Below, one piece after another: positions 45,295 through 53,336 of a DNA stretch of 60,289 bases; positions within the stretch are counted from its first letter, which is position 1; every line of letters starts with the position of its first letter. Origin of the DNA: an uncultured Pelagibacteraceae bacterium (GTDB lineage: Bacteria > Pseudomonadota > Alphaproteobacteria > Pelagibacterales > Pelagibacteraceae); contig CACNYF010000002.1 in NCBI GenBank assembly GCA_902624535.1, forward strand, positions 67,128-127,416, in the 5' to 3' direction. The position numbers and the translations under genes are program-made. Under the pieces are notes generated by a model. It worked only from the letters and a program-made list of their open reading frames with translations. It was not told where the DNA came from and searched no databases.

Positions 45295-46620
45295 CTAACA
45301 ATCTAAGGTGTTATCTTTTTCCCATTTAGTAACTGGTTTTTTCTTATCAAAGACTTCTTGTTTATTGAAATTATCTATTTCATTATTTTTTAATTTTAAA
45401 TAACTATCAATAACTTTTTTTCCAAATGCTTTATTAAGGACTTTGCTACTATTTAACATATTTAATGCCTCAGAAACATTATTAGGAAGTTTAGGCAAGT
45501 TTGGGTATTTTTTATAATCTGTATACATATTGCAAAATAAAGGTTTACCTGGATTTATTTTTTTATTTATACCTTCCAAACCAGCCGCAAGAACTCCAGC
45601 TTGTAATAAATATGGGTTAGCTGATCCATCCATCAATCTAAGTTCAAATCTTCCTGGGTCAGGAATTCTAATCATATGTGTTCTATTATTTCCTGTATAA
45701 GATATGCTGCTTGGAGACCAAGTAGCCCCTGATTTTGTTGGTGGAGCATTTATTCTTCTGTAACTGTTAATAGTCGGATTAAAAAAAGCTGACAAAGGTT
45801 GAGCATTCTTTATAACTCCACCTAGAAAATTGTAAGCTAATTTGCTTAAACCTAATCTGTCATTTTTATCTAAAAATTGATTTTTTCCTTTACCCCAAAC
45901 AGAAACATGCGCATGACAACCATTACCAGTTAAATTGTTGAATGGTTTTGGCATAAATGTAGCTCTTAGACCATGTTTTTCAGCTAAATTTTTTACCATA
46001 AATTTAAAAAAAACATGCCTATCAGCAGTTATTAAGCTGTCAGAGTAATCCCAATTCATTTCAAATTGACCATTGGCATCTTCATGGTCATTTTGATATG
46101 GTTTCCACCCTAACTCAATCATACTGTCACATATCTCTTTAATTAAATCATATCTTCTCATCAAGGCTGATTGATCATAACAAGGTTTTGATTGGATATC
46201 TCTAGGATCTGCTATAGACGATCCATCCTCAGAAATTAAAAAATATTCACACTCAACACCAGACTTCATTTGAAGTTTTTTTTCACTTAATTTTTTTATC
46301 TGATTTTTCAACATTACTCTTGGAGATGCATCTACGGGTCCACCATCCATATATAAATCTGAAGCTAACCATCCAATCTCTTTATTCCATGGTAATTGAA
46401 TTAAACTATTTGGATCTGGTATTGCAAACATATCACTATCTGCTGGTGACATATCTAGCCATGTTGCAAATCCAGCAAAACCAGCTCCATTTTTTTGCAT
46501 TTCATTAATTGCTTGTGCTGGAACTAATTTTGATCTCAATACTCCAAACAAATCAACAAAACTAATTAGAAAATATTTTATTTTTTTTGATCTAGCTATC
46601 TGAGATAAATTTTTAGGCAT
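45295..46620 (-). CDS. glnT: type III glutamine synthetase-like protein (GlnT / GmaS-like), module 2
   Basis: The 441-aa protein has the glutamine-synthetase active-site segments in GlnT-type form: NDHEDANGQFEMNW, FMPKPFNNLTGNGCHAHVSVW, INSYRRINAP and RIPDPGRFELRLMDGSANPY. GlnT types ligate ammonia to glutamate; the related GmaS makes gamma-glutamylmethylamide from methylamine. The length matches both. It follows the module 2 GlxD/C/B-like genes, the order seen in rhizobial GlxBCD-GlnT and methylotroph MgsABC-GmaS clusters. Sequence alone does not decide between ammonium and methylamine. Confidence 0.82.
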   Translation of the reverse strand: MPKNLSQIARSKKIKYFLISFVDLFGVLRSKLVPAQAINEMQKNGAGFAGFATWLDMSPADSDMFAIPDPNSLIQLPWNKEIGWLASDLYMDGGPVDASPRVMLKNQIKKLSEKKLQMKSGVECEYFLISEDGSSIADPRDIQSKPCYDQSALMRRYDLIKEICDSMIELGWKPYQNDHEDANGQFEMNWDYSDSLITADRHVFFKFMVKNLAEKHGLRATFMPKPFNNLTGNGCHAHVSVWGKGKNQFLDKNDRLGLSKLAYNFLGGVIKNAQPLSAFFNPTINSYRRINAPPTKSGATWSPSSISYTGNNRTHMIRIPDPGRFELRLMDGSANPYLLQAGVLAAGLEGINKKINPGKPLFCNMYTDYKKYPNLPKLPNNVSEALNMLNSSKVLNKAFGKKVIDSYLKLKNNEIDNFNKQEVFDKKKPVTKWEKDNTLDC

Positions 46621-46657
46621 TAGATATAGTATAAATTAAATTACTTACTATCAATAT

Positions 46658-47983
46658 TTATTTATTATTTATACCTGGTATCCAAGAAGTACCAGCTAAA
46701 GGAACTCTAGCCATCGCTGCAGCTTCAACCGTTAAAGCGCACATATCTTCTGGTTCTAAATTATGTAAGCTGTTTTTGCCACATGCTCTTGCAAGTGTTT
46801 GAGCTTCTAATGTCATTACCTTTAAATAGTTTGAAAGTTTTTTTCCAGCTTTTATTGGATCTAATCTTTTCATTAATTTTGGATCTTGTGTTGAAATACC
46901 TGCGGGATCATTTCCCTCATGCCAATCATCATATGCACCAGCGGTAGTTCCAAGTTTGTTATAATCTTTTTCCCATTTAGGATCATTATCTCCAATAGCA
47001 ATCATTGCTGCGCTACCTATTGAAACTGCATCAGCTCCAAGGGCCAAAGCTTTAGCTACATCTGCTCCATTTCTGATCCCACCAGATATAATTAACTGAA
47101 CTTTTCTATGCATATCTAAGTCTTGCAGAGCATCAACAGCTGGTCTTATACAACCCAAAGTTGGTTGACCTACATTTTCAATAAAAACCTCTTGTGTTGC
47201 TGCAGTTCCTCCTTGCATACCATCTAAAACAACTACATCTGCACCAGCTTTAATTGCTAATGCGGTATCATAATAAGGTCTTGCTCCTGCAATTTTCACA
47301 AATATTGGGACTTTCCATTTGGTAATTTCTCTTAATTCTAATATTTTGATCTTCAAATCATCAGGTCCAGTCCAGTCTGGATGCCTACATGCGGAACGTT
47401 GATCAACTCCTTTTGGTAAAGTTCTCATTTCTGCAACACGATCACTAATTTTTTGACCTAAAAGCATTCCACCTCCACCAGGTTTTGCACCTTGTCCAAT
47501 GACAACTTCTATTGCATCTGCTTTTCTTAAATCATTAGGATTCATTCCATATCTAGAAGGTAAAAGTTGGTAAACTAAATTTTTTGACTGTCCTCTTTCT
47601 TCAGAAGTCATGCCTCCATCACCTGTTGTTGTTGATGTACCTGCAATACTAGCTCCTCGACCTAATGCTTCTTTGGCGGATCCAGATAATGCGCCAAAAC
47701 TCATTCCTGCAATTGTTATTGGTATATCAAGTTCTAAAGGTTTTTTTGCATACCTCGTCCCTAAGGTTACATTGGTTGTGCACTTTTCTCGATATCCTTC
47801 TAAAGGATATCTGGACATTGATGCACCTAAAAATAAAAGATCATCAAAATGAGGAAGTCTCCTTTTAGATCCTCCTCCTCTTATATCATATATTCCTGTT
47901 TCAGCTGCTCTTCTTATTTCAGAATTTGTATACTCATCAAAAGTCCATGATTGTCGTGGAAATGTTTTATTATTTTTTTTCAT
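46658..47983 (-). CDS. glxD: FMN-binding glutamate-synthase-like protein (GlxD / MgsC-like), module 2, without Fe-S cysteines
   Basis: The 441-aa protein is the FMN/2-oxoglutarate TIM-barrel part of glutamate synthase: DIPITIAGMSFGALSGSAKEALGRG, VIGQGAKPGGGGMLLG, VVVLDGMQGGTAATQ and LIISGGIRNGADVAKALALGADAVSIG, read in segments. Where glutamate synthases have the iron-sulphur cysteines, it reads DWHEGNDPAGISTQDP, with none. It would form a separate-subunit glutamate or N-methylglutamate synthase with the GXGXG and GATase proteins encoded just upstream. The spacing of two bases supports a complex. Confidence 0.83.
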   Translation of the reverse strand: MKKNNKTFPRQSWTFDEYTNSEIRRAAETGIYDIRGGGSKRRLPHFDDLLFLGASMSRYPLEGYREKCTTNVTLGTRYAKKPLELDIPITIAGMSFGALSGSAKEALGRGASIAGTSTTTGDGGMTSEERGQSKNLVYQLLPSRYGMNPNDLRKADAIEVVIGQGAKPGGGGMLLGQKISDRVAEMRTLPKGVDQRSACRHPDWTGPDDLKIKILELREITKWKVPIFVKIAGARPYYDTALAIKAGADVVVLDGMQGGTAATQEVFIENVGQPTLGCIRPAVDALQDLDMHRKVQLIISGGIRNGADVAKALALGADAVSIGSAAMIAIGDNDPKWEKDYNKLGTTAGAYDDWHEGNDPAGISTQDPKLMKRLDPIKAGKKLSNYLKVMTLEAQTLARACGKNSLHNLEPEDMCALTVEAAAMARVPLAGTSWIPGINNK

Positions 47984-47985
47984 AT

Positions 47986-48669
47986 TTAATAATTTGATAC
48001 ATTATCTATTTTAAAGTTATAAAGTTTTCTAGCTGAACCATATCTCTTAAAATCTTTAGGTTTTAACTTGTCTAACTTTGCTTTTTTTAAAAGTTTATCT
48101 AATTTTTTTAAATGTTTATTATCCATTTTTTTTTCTATACAATCAGCTCCTAAAGATTTGACCTTACCCTTAATATAGATATCTGTTTCATATAAACTAT
48201 CACCTAATGCCTCACCCGCATCACCACAAACTACTAAATTACCAGACTGGGCCATAAAAGCGGACATGTGACCCACAGAACCTTTGACAACAATATCAAT
48301 TCCTTTCATTGAGATTCCACATCTGGAACTTGCGTCTCCATCAATAATTAAAAATCCTCCATGTGCTGTAGCTCCAGCAGATTGAGAAGCATTTCCTTTT
48401 ACATGAATTCTTCCTGACATCATGTTTTCGGCTACGCCTGTTCCAACATTACCTTCAACTGTAATATTTGCATTTTGATTCATTCCACCACAATAATATC
48501 CAACATGACCTTTTACAGTTACATCTATATCGTCTGTTAATCCAGCGCAGATTGCATGATTTCCCTCTGGATTTAAAATTGTATAACTTTTATTATTTCT
48601 TTTTAGATCAATAGATTGCAATGTTTCATTTACTTTTCTAAGTTTTAATTTTCTCAAATCTAATTTCAT
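47986..48669 (-). CDS. glxC: GXGXG-domain protein (GlxC / MgsB-like), module 2
   Basis: The 227-aa protein is a right-handed beta-helix of repeated G-x-x-G-x-G type turns (VKGHVGYYCGG, VEGNVGTGVAEN, IDGDASSRCGIS, VKGSVGHMSAF, VCGDAGEALGDS). It matches the structural C-terminal domain of glutamate synthase large subunit made as a separate protein. Its start overlaps the stop of the GATase gene as TAATG. It probably scaffolds the other two subunits. Confidence 0.83.
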   Translation of the reverse strand: MKLDLRKLKLRKVNETLQSIDLKRNNKSYTILNPEGNHAICAGLTDDIDVTVKGHVGYYCGGMNQNANITVEGNVGTGVAENMMSGRIHVKGNASQSAGATAHGGFLIIDGDASSRCGISMKGIDIVVKGSVGHMSAFMAQSGNLVVCGDAGEALGDSLYETDIYIKGKVKSLGADCIEKKMDNKHLKKLDKLLKKAKLDKLKPKDFKRYGSARKLYNFKIDNVSNY

Positions 48670-49550
48670 TATTTACCCCAAGAATAGACAATGCCAGGTT
48701 CAGGCTCAAAAATTTTAGCCATATTAACACCAGGCAAATGAGCCATTGCTTGAAATTCAGATGCAATAGCAACATAGTCTTTAGTTTCAGCAACAACTGC
48801 AGGTTTACACGCAATTTCATCTCTAACGATAGCAAATCCTTTTCTTGTTCCTGTTATAAAAGTATAAAATCCATCTAAGTCACTCAAACCACTTTTAAGC
48901 GTCTCTTTTAAATTTTTTTTATTTGATAAATGGTTTGAAATATATCCTGCAGCAACTTCTGTATCATTTTCAGATTTAAAACTTACTCCTTTTTTTGTTA
49001 AATCTCTTCTTAAATTATTATGATTTGATAATGATCCATTATGGACTAAGCATTCATCAGAGCCAGTAGAGTAGGGGTGAGATCCGTCTGTTGTTATAGC
49101 ACTTTCAGTAGCCATTCTTGTGTGACCTATACCATGTGTTCCACTAAAATTTTCTAAATTAAACTTTTTTACTACTTCTTTAGGATTTCCAATTTGCTTA
49201 AATATTTCAATAGATTTACCGTAACCAACTAAAGAAACACCCTTAAATTCGTTTAAAATAGCTAATACTTTTTTTGGTTTTTCTTTTGAGCTTAAAATTA
49301 CGTGATCTGAATTTTTTAATATTGAAGTAAATTTAATTTGCTTTGAGATATCTTTTTTAAATTTTTCAAATACTAAATTATTAATACATACTGAATATTT
49401 AAATTCTGCTTTTTTTTCTTTTTTATAAATTGCAAAACCAGCACTATCAGGTCCTCTGGATTCCATATTAATCAACATTCCAGATAACATTTTACCCAAA
49501 TCTTTTTCAAACTTTCTTGATTTTAGATATATTCCAACAATTCCACACAT
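48669..49550 (-). CDS. glxB: class II glutamine amidotransferase (GlxB / MgsA-like), module 2
   Basis: The 293-aa protein starts MCGIVGIY, with the N-terminal nucleophile Cys2 of class II glutamine amidotransferases. It contains GIGHTRMATES, SHPYSTGSDECLVHNGSLSNHNNLR and ENDTEVAAGYI, the standard glutamine-binding loops. It would release ammonia (or an amine) from glutamine or a gamma-glutamylamide and pass it to the FMN subunit. It heads module 2 and has no Shine-Dalgarno site. Confidence 0.85.
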   Translation of the reverse strand: MCGIVGIYLKSRKFEKDLGKMLSGMLINMESRGPDSAGFAIYKKEKKAEFKYSVCINNLVFEKFKKDISKQIKFTSILKNSDHVILSSKEKPKKVLAILNEFKGVSLVGYGKSIEIFKQIGNPKEVVKKFNLENFSGTHGIGHTRMATESAITTDGSHPYSTGSDECLVHNGSLSNHNNLRRDLTKKGVSFKSENDTEVAAGYISNHLSNKKNLKETLKSGLSDLDGFYTFITGTRKGFAIVRDEIACKPAVVAETKDYVAIASEFQAMAHLPGVNMAKIFEPEPGIVYSWGK

Positions 49551-49558
49551 AAAATTAA

Positions 49559-49720
49559 TTAAATTAAAGATAATAAAAAATCTTTATAGTAAACGAGATT
49601 TACTAATACAATAATGATTATTGCGGCATAGAAACCATACTTTGCTTTTGGCCATGCAAGTCTTGCCATTTTACTTGGTGTTTTATTTTCCTCTTGATTT
49701 TTATTTTCAGAATTATCCAT
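49559..49720 (-). CDS. 53-aa single-pass membrane protein (hypothetical)
   Basis: The start is placed at ATG 49720, directly after the U-run of a terminator hairpin. A longer frame to 49747 would run through that hairpin and is rejected. The protein is MDNSENKNQEENKTPS (polar N-terminus), then ARLAWPKAKYG and one membrane helix (FYAAIIIIVLVNLVYY). It lies eight bases before the module 2 GATase gene. No family is recognised. Confidence 0.6.
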   Translation of the reverse strand: MDNSENKNQEENKTPSKMARLAWPKAKYGFYAAIIIIVLVNLVYYKDFLLSLI

Positions 49721-49723
49721 TTG

Positions 49724-49758
49724 AAAAAAGAGGGCACAATATTTCATGTGCCCTCTTT
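49724..49758 (-). terminator. intrinsic terminator ending the amt operon
   Basis: On the minus strand a 12-bp perfect stem (arms 49727-49738 and 49747-49758, eight-base loop) runs into a U-tract of six (three inside the stem end). It follows the 73-aa protein stop by a few bases. The next ATG (49720) begins four bases after the last U, so module 2 is expressed by read-through or by its own unseen promoter. Confidence 0.75.
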
Positions 49759-49764
49759 AAAGTT

Positions 49765-49986
49765 TTAACCGTCTGTTATGTTGCTTTTCCAATCGTTAGA
49801 ACTAGGTCTTTTTCTGACAATTTCATCCATCTTACCATCTTCTTGTTTAGATGAAATTACATGCCAACCAACCCAAATAAGAATTGCTATTATTACAAGC
49901 ACTCCTTCTGAACCAACTCCTGGATAGACAGATCCTTGTACCTCAGAGGCACTTAAATGATCTATCCAATTTGATACTGTTGCCAT
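49765..49986 (-). CDS. 73-aa small membrane protein following amt (hypothetical)
   Basis: The 73-aa protein has one membrane helix (GVLVIIAILIWVGWHVI) and a charged C-terminal tail (KQEDGKMDEIVRKRPS). Its ATG has AAAGGAGG at 49994-50001, one of the strongest Shine-Dalgarno sites in the window, overlapping the amt stop. It is therefore probably made at high level together with the ammonium channel. It is unlike GlnK, the usual amt partner, and I recognise no family. Confidence 0.65.
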   Translation of the reverse strand: MATVSNWIDHLSASEVQGSVYPGVGSEGVLVIIAILIWVGWHVISSKQEDGKMDEIVRKRPSSNDWKSNITDG

Positions 49987-49999
49987 TTACATACCTCCT

Positions 50000-51400
50000 T
50001 TATCTACTGGCCGAGGCTACAGCTTTTTCGTCTTCTTTAGCCTCCTCCATAATTGTATAGTCAAGTCCTGCAAGTTCTACTTCTCTAGGTATTCTTAATT
50101 TACCTATTCCATTAAGAACTTTCGCAATTATATATCCAGGTAACATACCTAAAACAAAAAACATTATTATTGCTCCGATAAACATTCCTAGAGGATTAAT
50201 TGCTGCATAGTTAGTTCCGTCCCACATTGCTCCCACACTGTATCCAGATGAAGGATAACCATTTAAAACAAAACCACATATTACAAGACCAACAAATCCA
50301 GCATAACCATGAACAGCTACTGCACCAACTGCATCGTCGATTTTATATTTTCTCTCGACCCAGTAATGCATTTTGTAAGCTATAACTACACCGATCATAC
50401 CGATTATCATTGATTGTATTGGATGATATAAATCATTACCCGCAGATGCACATATTATGCCTGCCAGTCCTGATGAATAAGTCCAGAAAGGATCTCCCTT
50501 TGATATTACATATCCAGCCAACAAGCCTCCAGATAACGACATTAAAAAGTTCATCGTTATTCCACTAAGTGTTGTAGGCGTTAGGTAGATGTTAGTTGCC
50601 GTAAAGAAAGTTACACCTTCCATACCATACTCTGGCCCAAGGTCATATATTGGTACATTACATGCTGCGTAAAAACCCCAAAAACCTGTATAGATTAAAA
50701 ATAATCCGACAGTTACTAACCAAGGATTTCTTGGCCCTATATTTCTTGGTTCTCCGCTTGATGAAAATTTACCAATTCTTGGTCCTAAAACTACTAGAAC
50801 ACCTAGAGCAAAACCTCCAGCAATTGCGTGAATTACACCTGAAGCATATGCATCGTGATATCCTAAGATTTTTAACATCCATCCATCAAAATGCCATCCC
50901 CATGATGCATCAATTACCCAGAAAACAGATCCAATTGCAATAGCAAGTATTCCAAATGCAAAAGTTGTTATCCTCTCAATAACTGCTCCAGATACAATTG
51001 AAGCTGCAGTCCATGAAAATAATAAGAAGGCTGCCCAAAAGACACCCATTATATGATCATTAAGATTTATAGCCATCAATGCATTGGTAGGGTTAGCGAG
51101 ATCATTTCCACCAAATCCTCCTCCAAGAACTAGACCAGTACTTTCGGTCATAATTGAGGGAGCCAATCCGGGTCCTGTCGGAAATGTCCAATAAATCCAC
51201 CAACCAAAGAAAAACCAAGTAATAGTTACCAAAGGTATTAACATTGTGTTTTTCATAAGAGTATGTTGATGGTGTTTATAACGAGAAGCTCCAACTTCAT
51301 ACATACAGAATCCTACGTGGATCAAAAACATAAGAACCACTGTTACCCAGTAGTAAAACTCTGTAAATATTGTCGTGAGAGCACTCAATTGATCAGTCAT
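50000..51400 (-). CDS. amt: ammonium transporter Amt
   Basis: The 466-aa protein has about eleven membrane helices and the Amt hallmarks: the conserved Asp segment in WVIDASWGWHFDGWMLK, HAIAGGFALGVLVVLGPR with a pore His, and VAVHGYAGFVGLVICGF with the twin-pore second His. It conducts ammonium across the inner membrane. Instead of glnK, small membrane protein genes follow. An AGGAGAGAG Shine-Dalgarno site precedes it and a short hairpin (51429-51448) lies in its leader. Confidence 0.93.
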   Translation of the reverse strand: MTDQLSALTTIFTEFYYWVTVVLMFLIHVGFCMYEVGASRYKHHQHTLMKNTMLIPLVTITWFFFGWWIYWTFPTGPGLAPSIMTESTGLVLGGGFGGNDLANPTNALMAINLNDHIMGVFWAAFLLFSWTAASIVSGAVIERITTFAFGILAIAIGSVFWVIDASWGWHFDGWMLKILGYHDAYASGVIHAIAGGFALGVLVVLGPRIGKFSSSGEPRNIGPRNPWLVTVGLFLIYTGFWGFYAACNVPIYDLGPEYGMEGVTFFTATNIYLTPTTLSGITMNFLMSLSGGLLAGYVISKGDPFWTYSSGLAGIICASAGNDLYHPIQSMIIGMIGVVIAYKMHYWVERKYKIDDAVGAVAVHGYAGFVGLVICGFVLNGYPSSGYSVGAMWDGTNYAAINPLGMFIGAIIMFFVLGMLPGYIIAKVLNGIGKLRIPREVELAGLDYTIMEEAKEDEKAVASASR

Positions 51401-51403
51401 ATT

Positions 51404-51413
51404 TCTCTCTCCT
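51404..51413 (-). promoter_or_regulatory. Shine-Dalgarno site of amt
   Basis: The minus strand reads AGGAGAGAGA just before the amt ATG at 51400. This strong site supports the start choice and high translation of the channel. Confidence 0.55.
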
Positions 51414-51428
51414 ATTAATAGTTAATAG

Positions 51429-51448
51429 ACTCTATGAAATTTTAGAGT
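51429..51448 (-). promoter_or_regulatory. short hairpin in the amt leader
   Basis: ACTCTA and TAGAGT pair around an eight-base loop, about 30 bases upstream of the amt start in the 115-base gap after the 136-aa protein gene. It is weak and has no U-run. It may influence amt mRNA stability or be a chance repeat. Confidence 0.3.
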
Positions 51449-51515
51449 GACTGACAAATAAATTTAGTAATAAAATAAAAGGTAAATATTTATTTTATCA
51501 ACTAAAAATTGAAAA

Positions 51516-51926
51516 TTAAAATTTTAAATAAGCTTTTTTTAAATCAACTAAAGGATGATTCGGAGACATTTGAAATTTAACAAGTAACTCTCTAGCAATC
51601 ATATCTCTGTCCTGTTGATTATTTGGCAATTTTATTTTACTTGGAATTGTAACCCAACCGTTTGCATTTCTATCAAATACGGCTGGTCTATCTTCTTCAT
51701 ATCCCATATGAACATCTTCAAGCCAATTAAGGTCGTCCCATCCCATTGCTTCAATATATTTCTTTAAAAAAGGTGTAAGCCTTGAATAATCAGGTAGTAA
51801 ATTAACATCATATCGATAGCCAATTGTTTGGCCTATCATTTTCTCTCTAGCAGTAGCTTTCTTTTTACCTAATTGTCCCTTAATCTCTTTTGATTTACTT
51901 TTCTTACTGTTTTTTGCTTTTGCCAT
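51516..51926 (-). CDS. 136-aa conserved-looking hypothetical protein with a Lys-rich N-terminus, module 1
   Basis: The 136-aa soluble protein has a strongly basic first 30 residues (AKAKNSKKSKSKEIKGQLGKKK). A compact acidic/aromatic part follows (YDVNLLPDYSRLTPFLKKYIEAMGWDDLNWLEDVHMGY) and ends HPLVDLKKAYLKF. It starts three bases after the module 1 FMN subunit stop and lies before amt. Module 2 has no counterpart. I recognise no family; the setting suggests a subunit or assembly factor of the module 1 enzyme. Confidence 0.6.
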   Translation of the reverse strand: MAKAKNSKKSKSKEIKGQLGKKKATAREKMIGQTIGYRYDVNLLPDYSRLTPFLKKYIEAMGWDDLNWLEDVHMGYEEDRPAVFDRNANGWVTIPSKIKLPNNQQDRDMIARELLVKFQMSPNHPLVDLKKAYLKF

Positions 51927-51929
51927 ATT

Positions 51930-53336
51930 TTATATTTTATGGAAGTCTTTTACTCCGACTGTGTGATTGGTTCCAGCCAATGGAACTTTAGCTAAGGCAG
52001 AGGCTTCCATAGTAAGTGCAGCCATATCTTCTGGTTCCAAAGAATGAATATTTGTTTTACCGCATGCTCTTGCTAAAAGCTGAGCTTCAAGCGTCATAGA
52101 GTGAAGGTAGTTATATACTCTAAGAGCAGCATCATCTGGATTTAATCTTTTTCTTAATTTTGGATCTTGAGTTGCTACTCCTACAGGACATCTACCTGTA
52201 TGGCAGTGATAGCAATGACCGGCAGGTACACCCATCTCTTTTTCAAAATTAGATTCTGGTATTTCTTTGTTACAATTTAATGCAACCATTGCACCTGTTC
52301 CAATTGCAATAGCATCAGCACCAAGTGCTAAAGCTTTTGCCATATCTGCACCATCTCTAACGCCACCTGCATAAATTAAAGTTACTTTTCCAGTTTTTCC
52401 AACATCGTCTAGTGCTCTCCTTGCTTCTCTAATTCCAGCAATACCAGGTATACCAGTATTTGCCGCAGCAATGTGAGGACCTGCTCCGGTTGACCCTTCC
52501 ATACCATCTAAATAAATTGAGTCTGGATCACATTTTGCAGCCATTCTAACATCATCATAAACCTTTGCTGCTCCAAGTTTTAATTGAATTGGAACTTTAT
52601 TCTTTGTTAATTCTCTTAACTCCTCAACTTTTAAAGCTAAATCATCTGGACCCAACCAGTCAGGGTGTCTAGCTGGAGATCTTTGATCTATACCTGCTGG
52701 TAATGATCTCATCTCTGCAACTTGATCGGTTACTTTTTGACCCATTAAATGTCCACCCATTCCTACTTTTTGACCTTGTCCAATGAAAACTTCTATCCCA
52801 TCTGCTAATTGTGCATGATGTGGGTTAAATCCGTATCTTGATTGAATACATTGGTAAAACCATTTTTCTGAATACCTTCTTTCATCTGGTATCATTCCAC
52901 CTTCGCCTGAGCATGTTGCGCTTCCAGCCATAGTTGCTCCTCTAGCTAAAGCTGTTTTTGCCTCATACGAAAGAGCACCAAAACTCATTCCTGTAATATA
53001 AACTGGTATGTCAAGTTCAATTGGATTATCACATCTAGGGCCAATAATAGTTTTTGTTTCACATTTTTCTCTGTAACCTTCGATAACAAATCTAGTAAGT
53101 GTTCCAGGCAAGAAAACTAAGTCATCAAATGTTGGTATTTTTTTCATTAATGCCATACCACGCATTCGGTATCTACCAAGTTGAGCTTTTATATGAATGT
53201 CGTCTATTACTTCAGGAGTAAATATTGCATTGTATCCTAATAAGCTTTTATTTCTTTTTGAAAATTCGCTAGAGTTATCCGAATGACCATTTGAATGACC
53301 GTTGCTTTTTCCATTTCCATTTTTTTTCTTCGCCAT
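51930..53336 (-). CDS. FMN-binding glutamate-synthase-like protein (GlxD / MgsC-like), module 1, with Fe-S cysteines
   Basis: The 468-aa protein has the same FMN TIM-barrel as module 2 (DIPVYITGMSFGALSYEAK, VFIGQGQKVGMGGHLMG, VTLIYAGGVRDGADMAKALALG, read in segments). It retains cysteines in HCYHCHTGRCPVGVATQ (C-x2-C-x4-C), as in ferredoxin-linked or NADPH-linked glutamate synthases. A Gly/Asn/Ser/His-rich N-terminal tail (KKKNGNGKSNGHSNGHSD) is unusual. It would take electrons through an Fe-S cluster that module 2 lacks. It is encoded one base after the GXGXG subunit. Confidence 0.83.
   Translation of the reverse strand: MAKKKNGNGKSNGHSNGHSDNSSEFSKRNKSLLGYNAIFTPEVIDDIHIKAQLGRYRMRGMALMKKIPTFDDLVFLPGTLTRFVIEGYREKCETKTIIGPRCDNPIELDIPVYITGMSFGALSYEAKTALARGATMAGSATCSGEGGMIPDERRYSEKWFYQCIQSRYGFNPHHAQLADGIEVFIGQGQKVGMGGHLMGQKVTDQVAEMRSLPAGIDQRSPARHPDWLGPDDLALKVEELRELTKNKVPIQLKLGAAKVYDDVRMAAKCDPDSIYLDGMEGSTGAGPHIAAANTGIPGIAGIREARRALDDVGKTGKVTLIYAGGVRDGADMAKALALGADAIAIGTGAMVALNCNKEIPESNFEKEMGVPAGHCYHCHTGRCPVGVATQDPKLRKRLNPDDAALRVYNYLHSMTLEAQLLARACGKTNIHSLEPEDMAALTMEASALAKVPLAGTNHTVGVKDFHKI

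Noticed and set aside
50650-50943. 97-codon plus-strand frame inside amt
   Set aside because: It is an antisense shadow of the Amt coding sequence with low-complexity composition.
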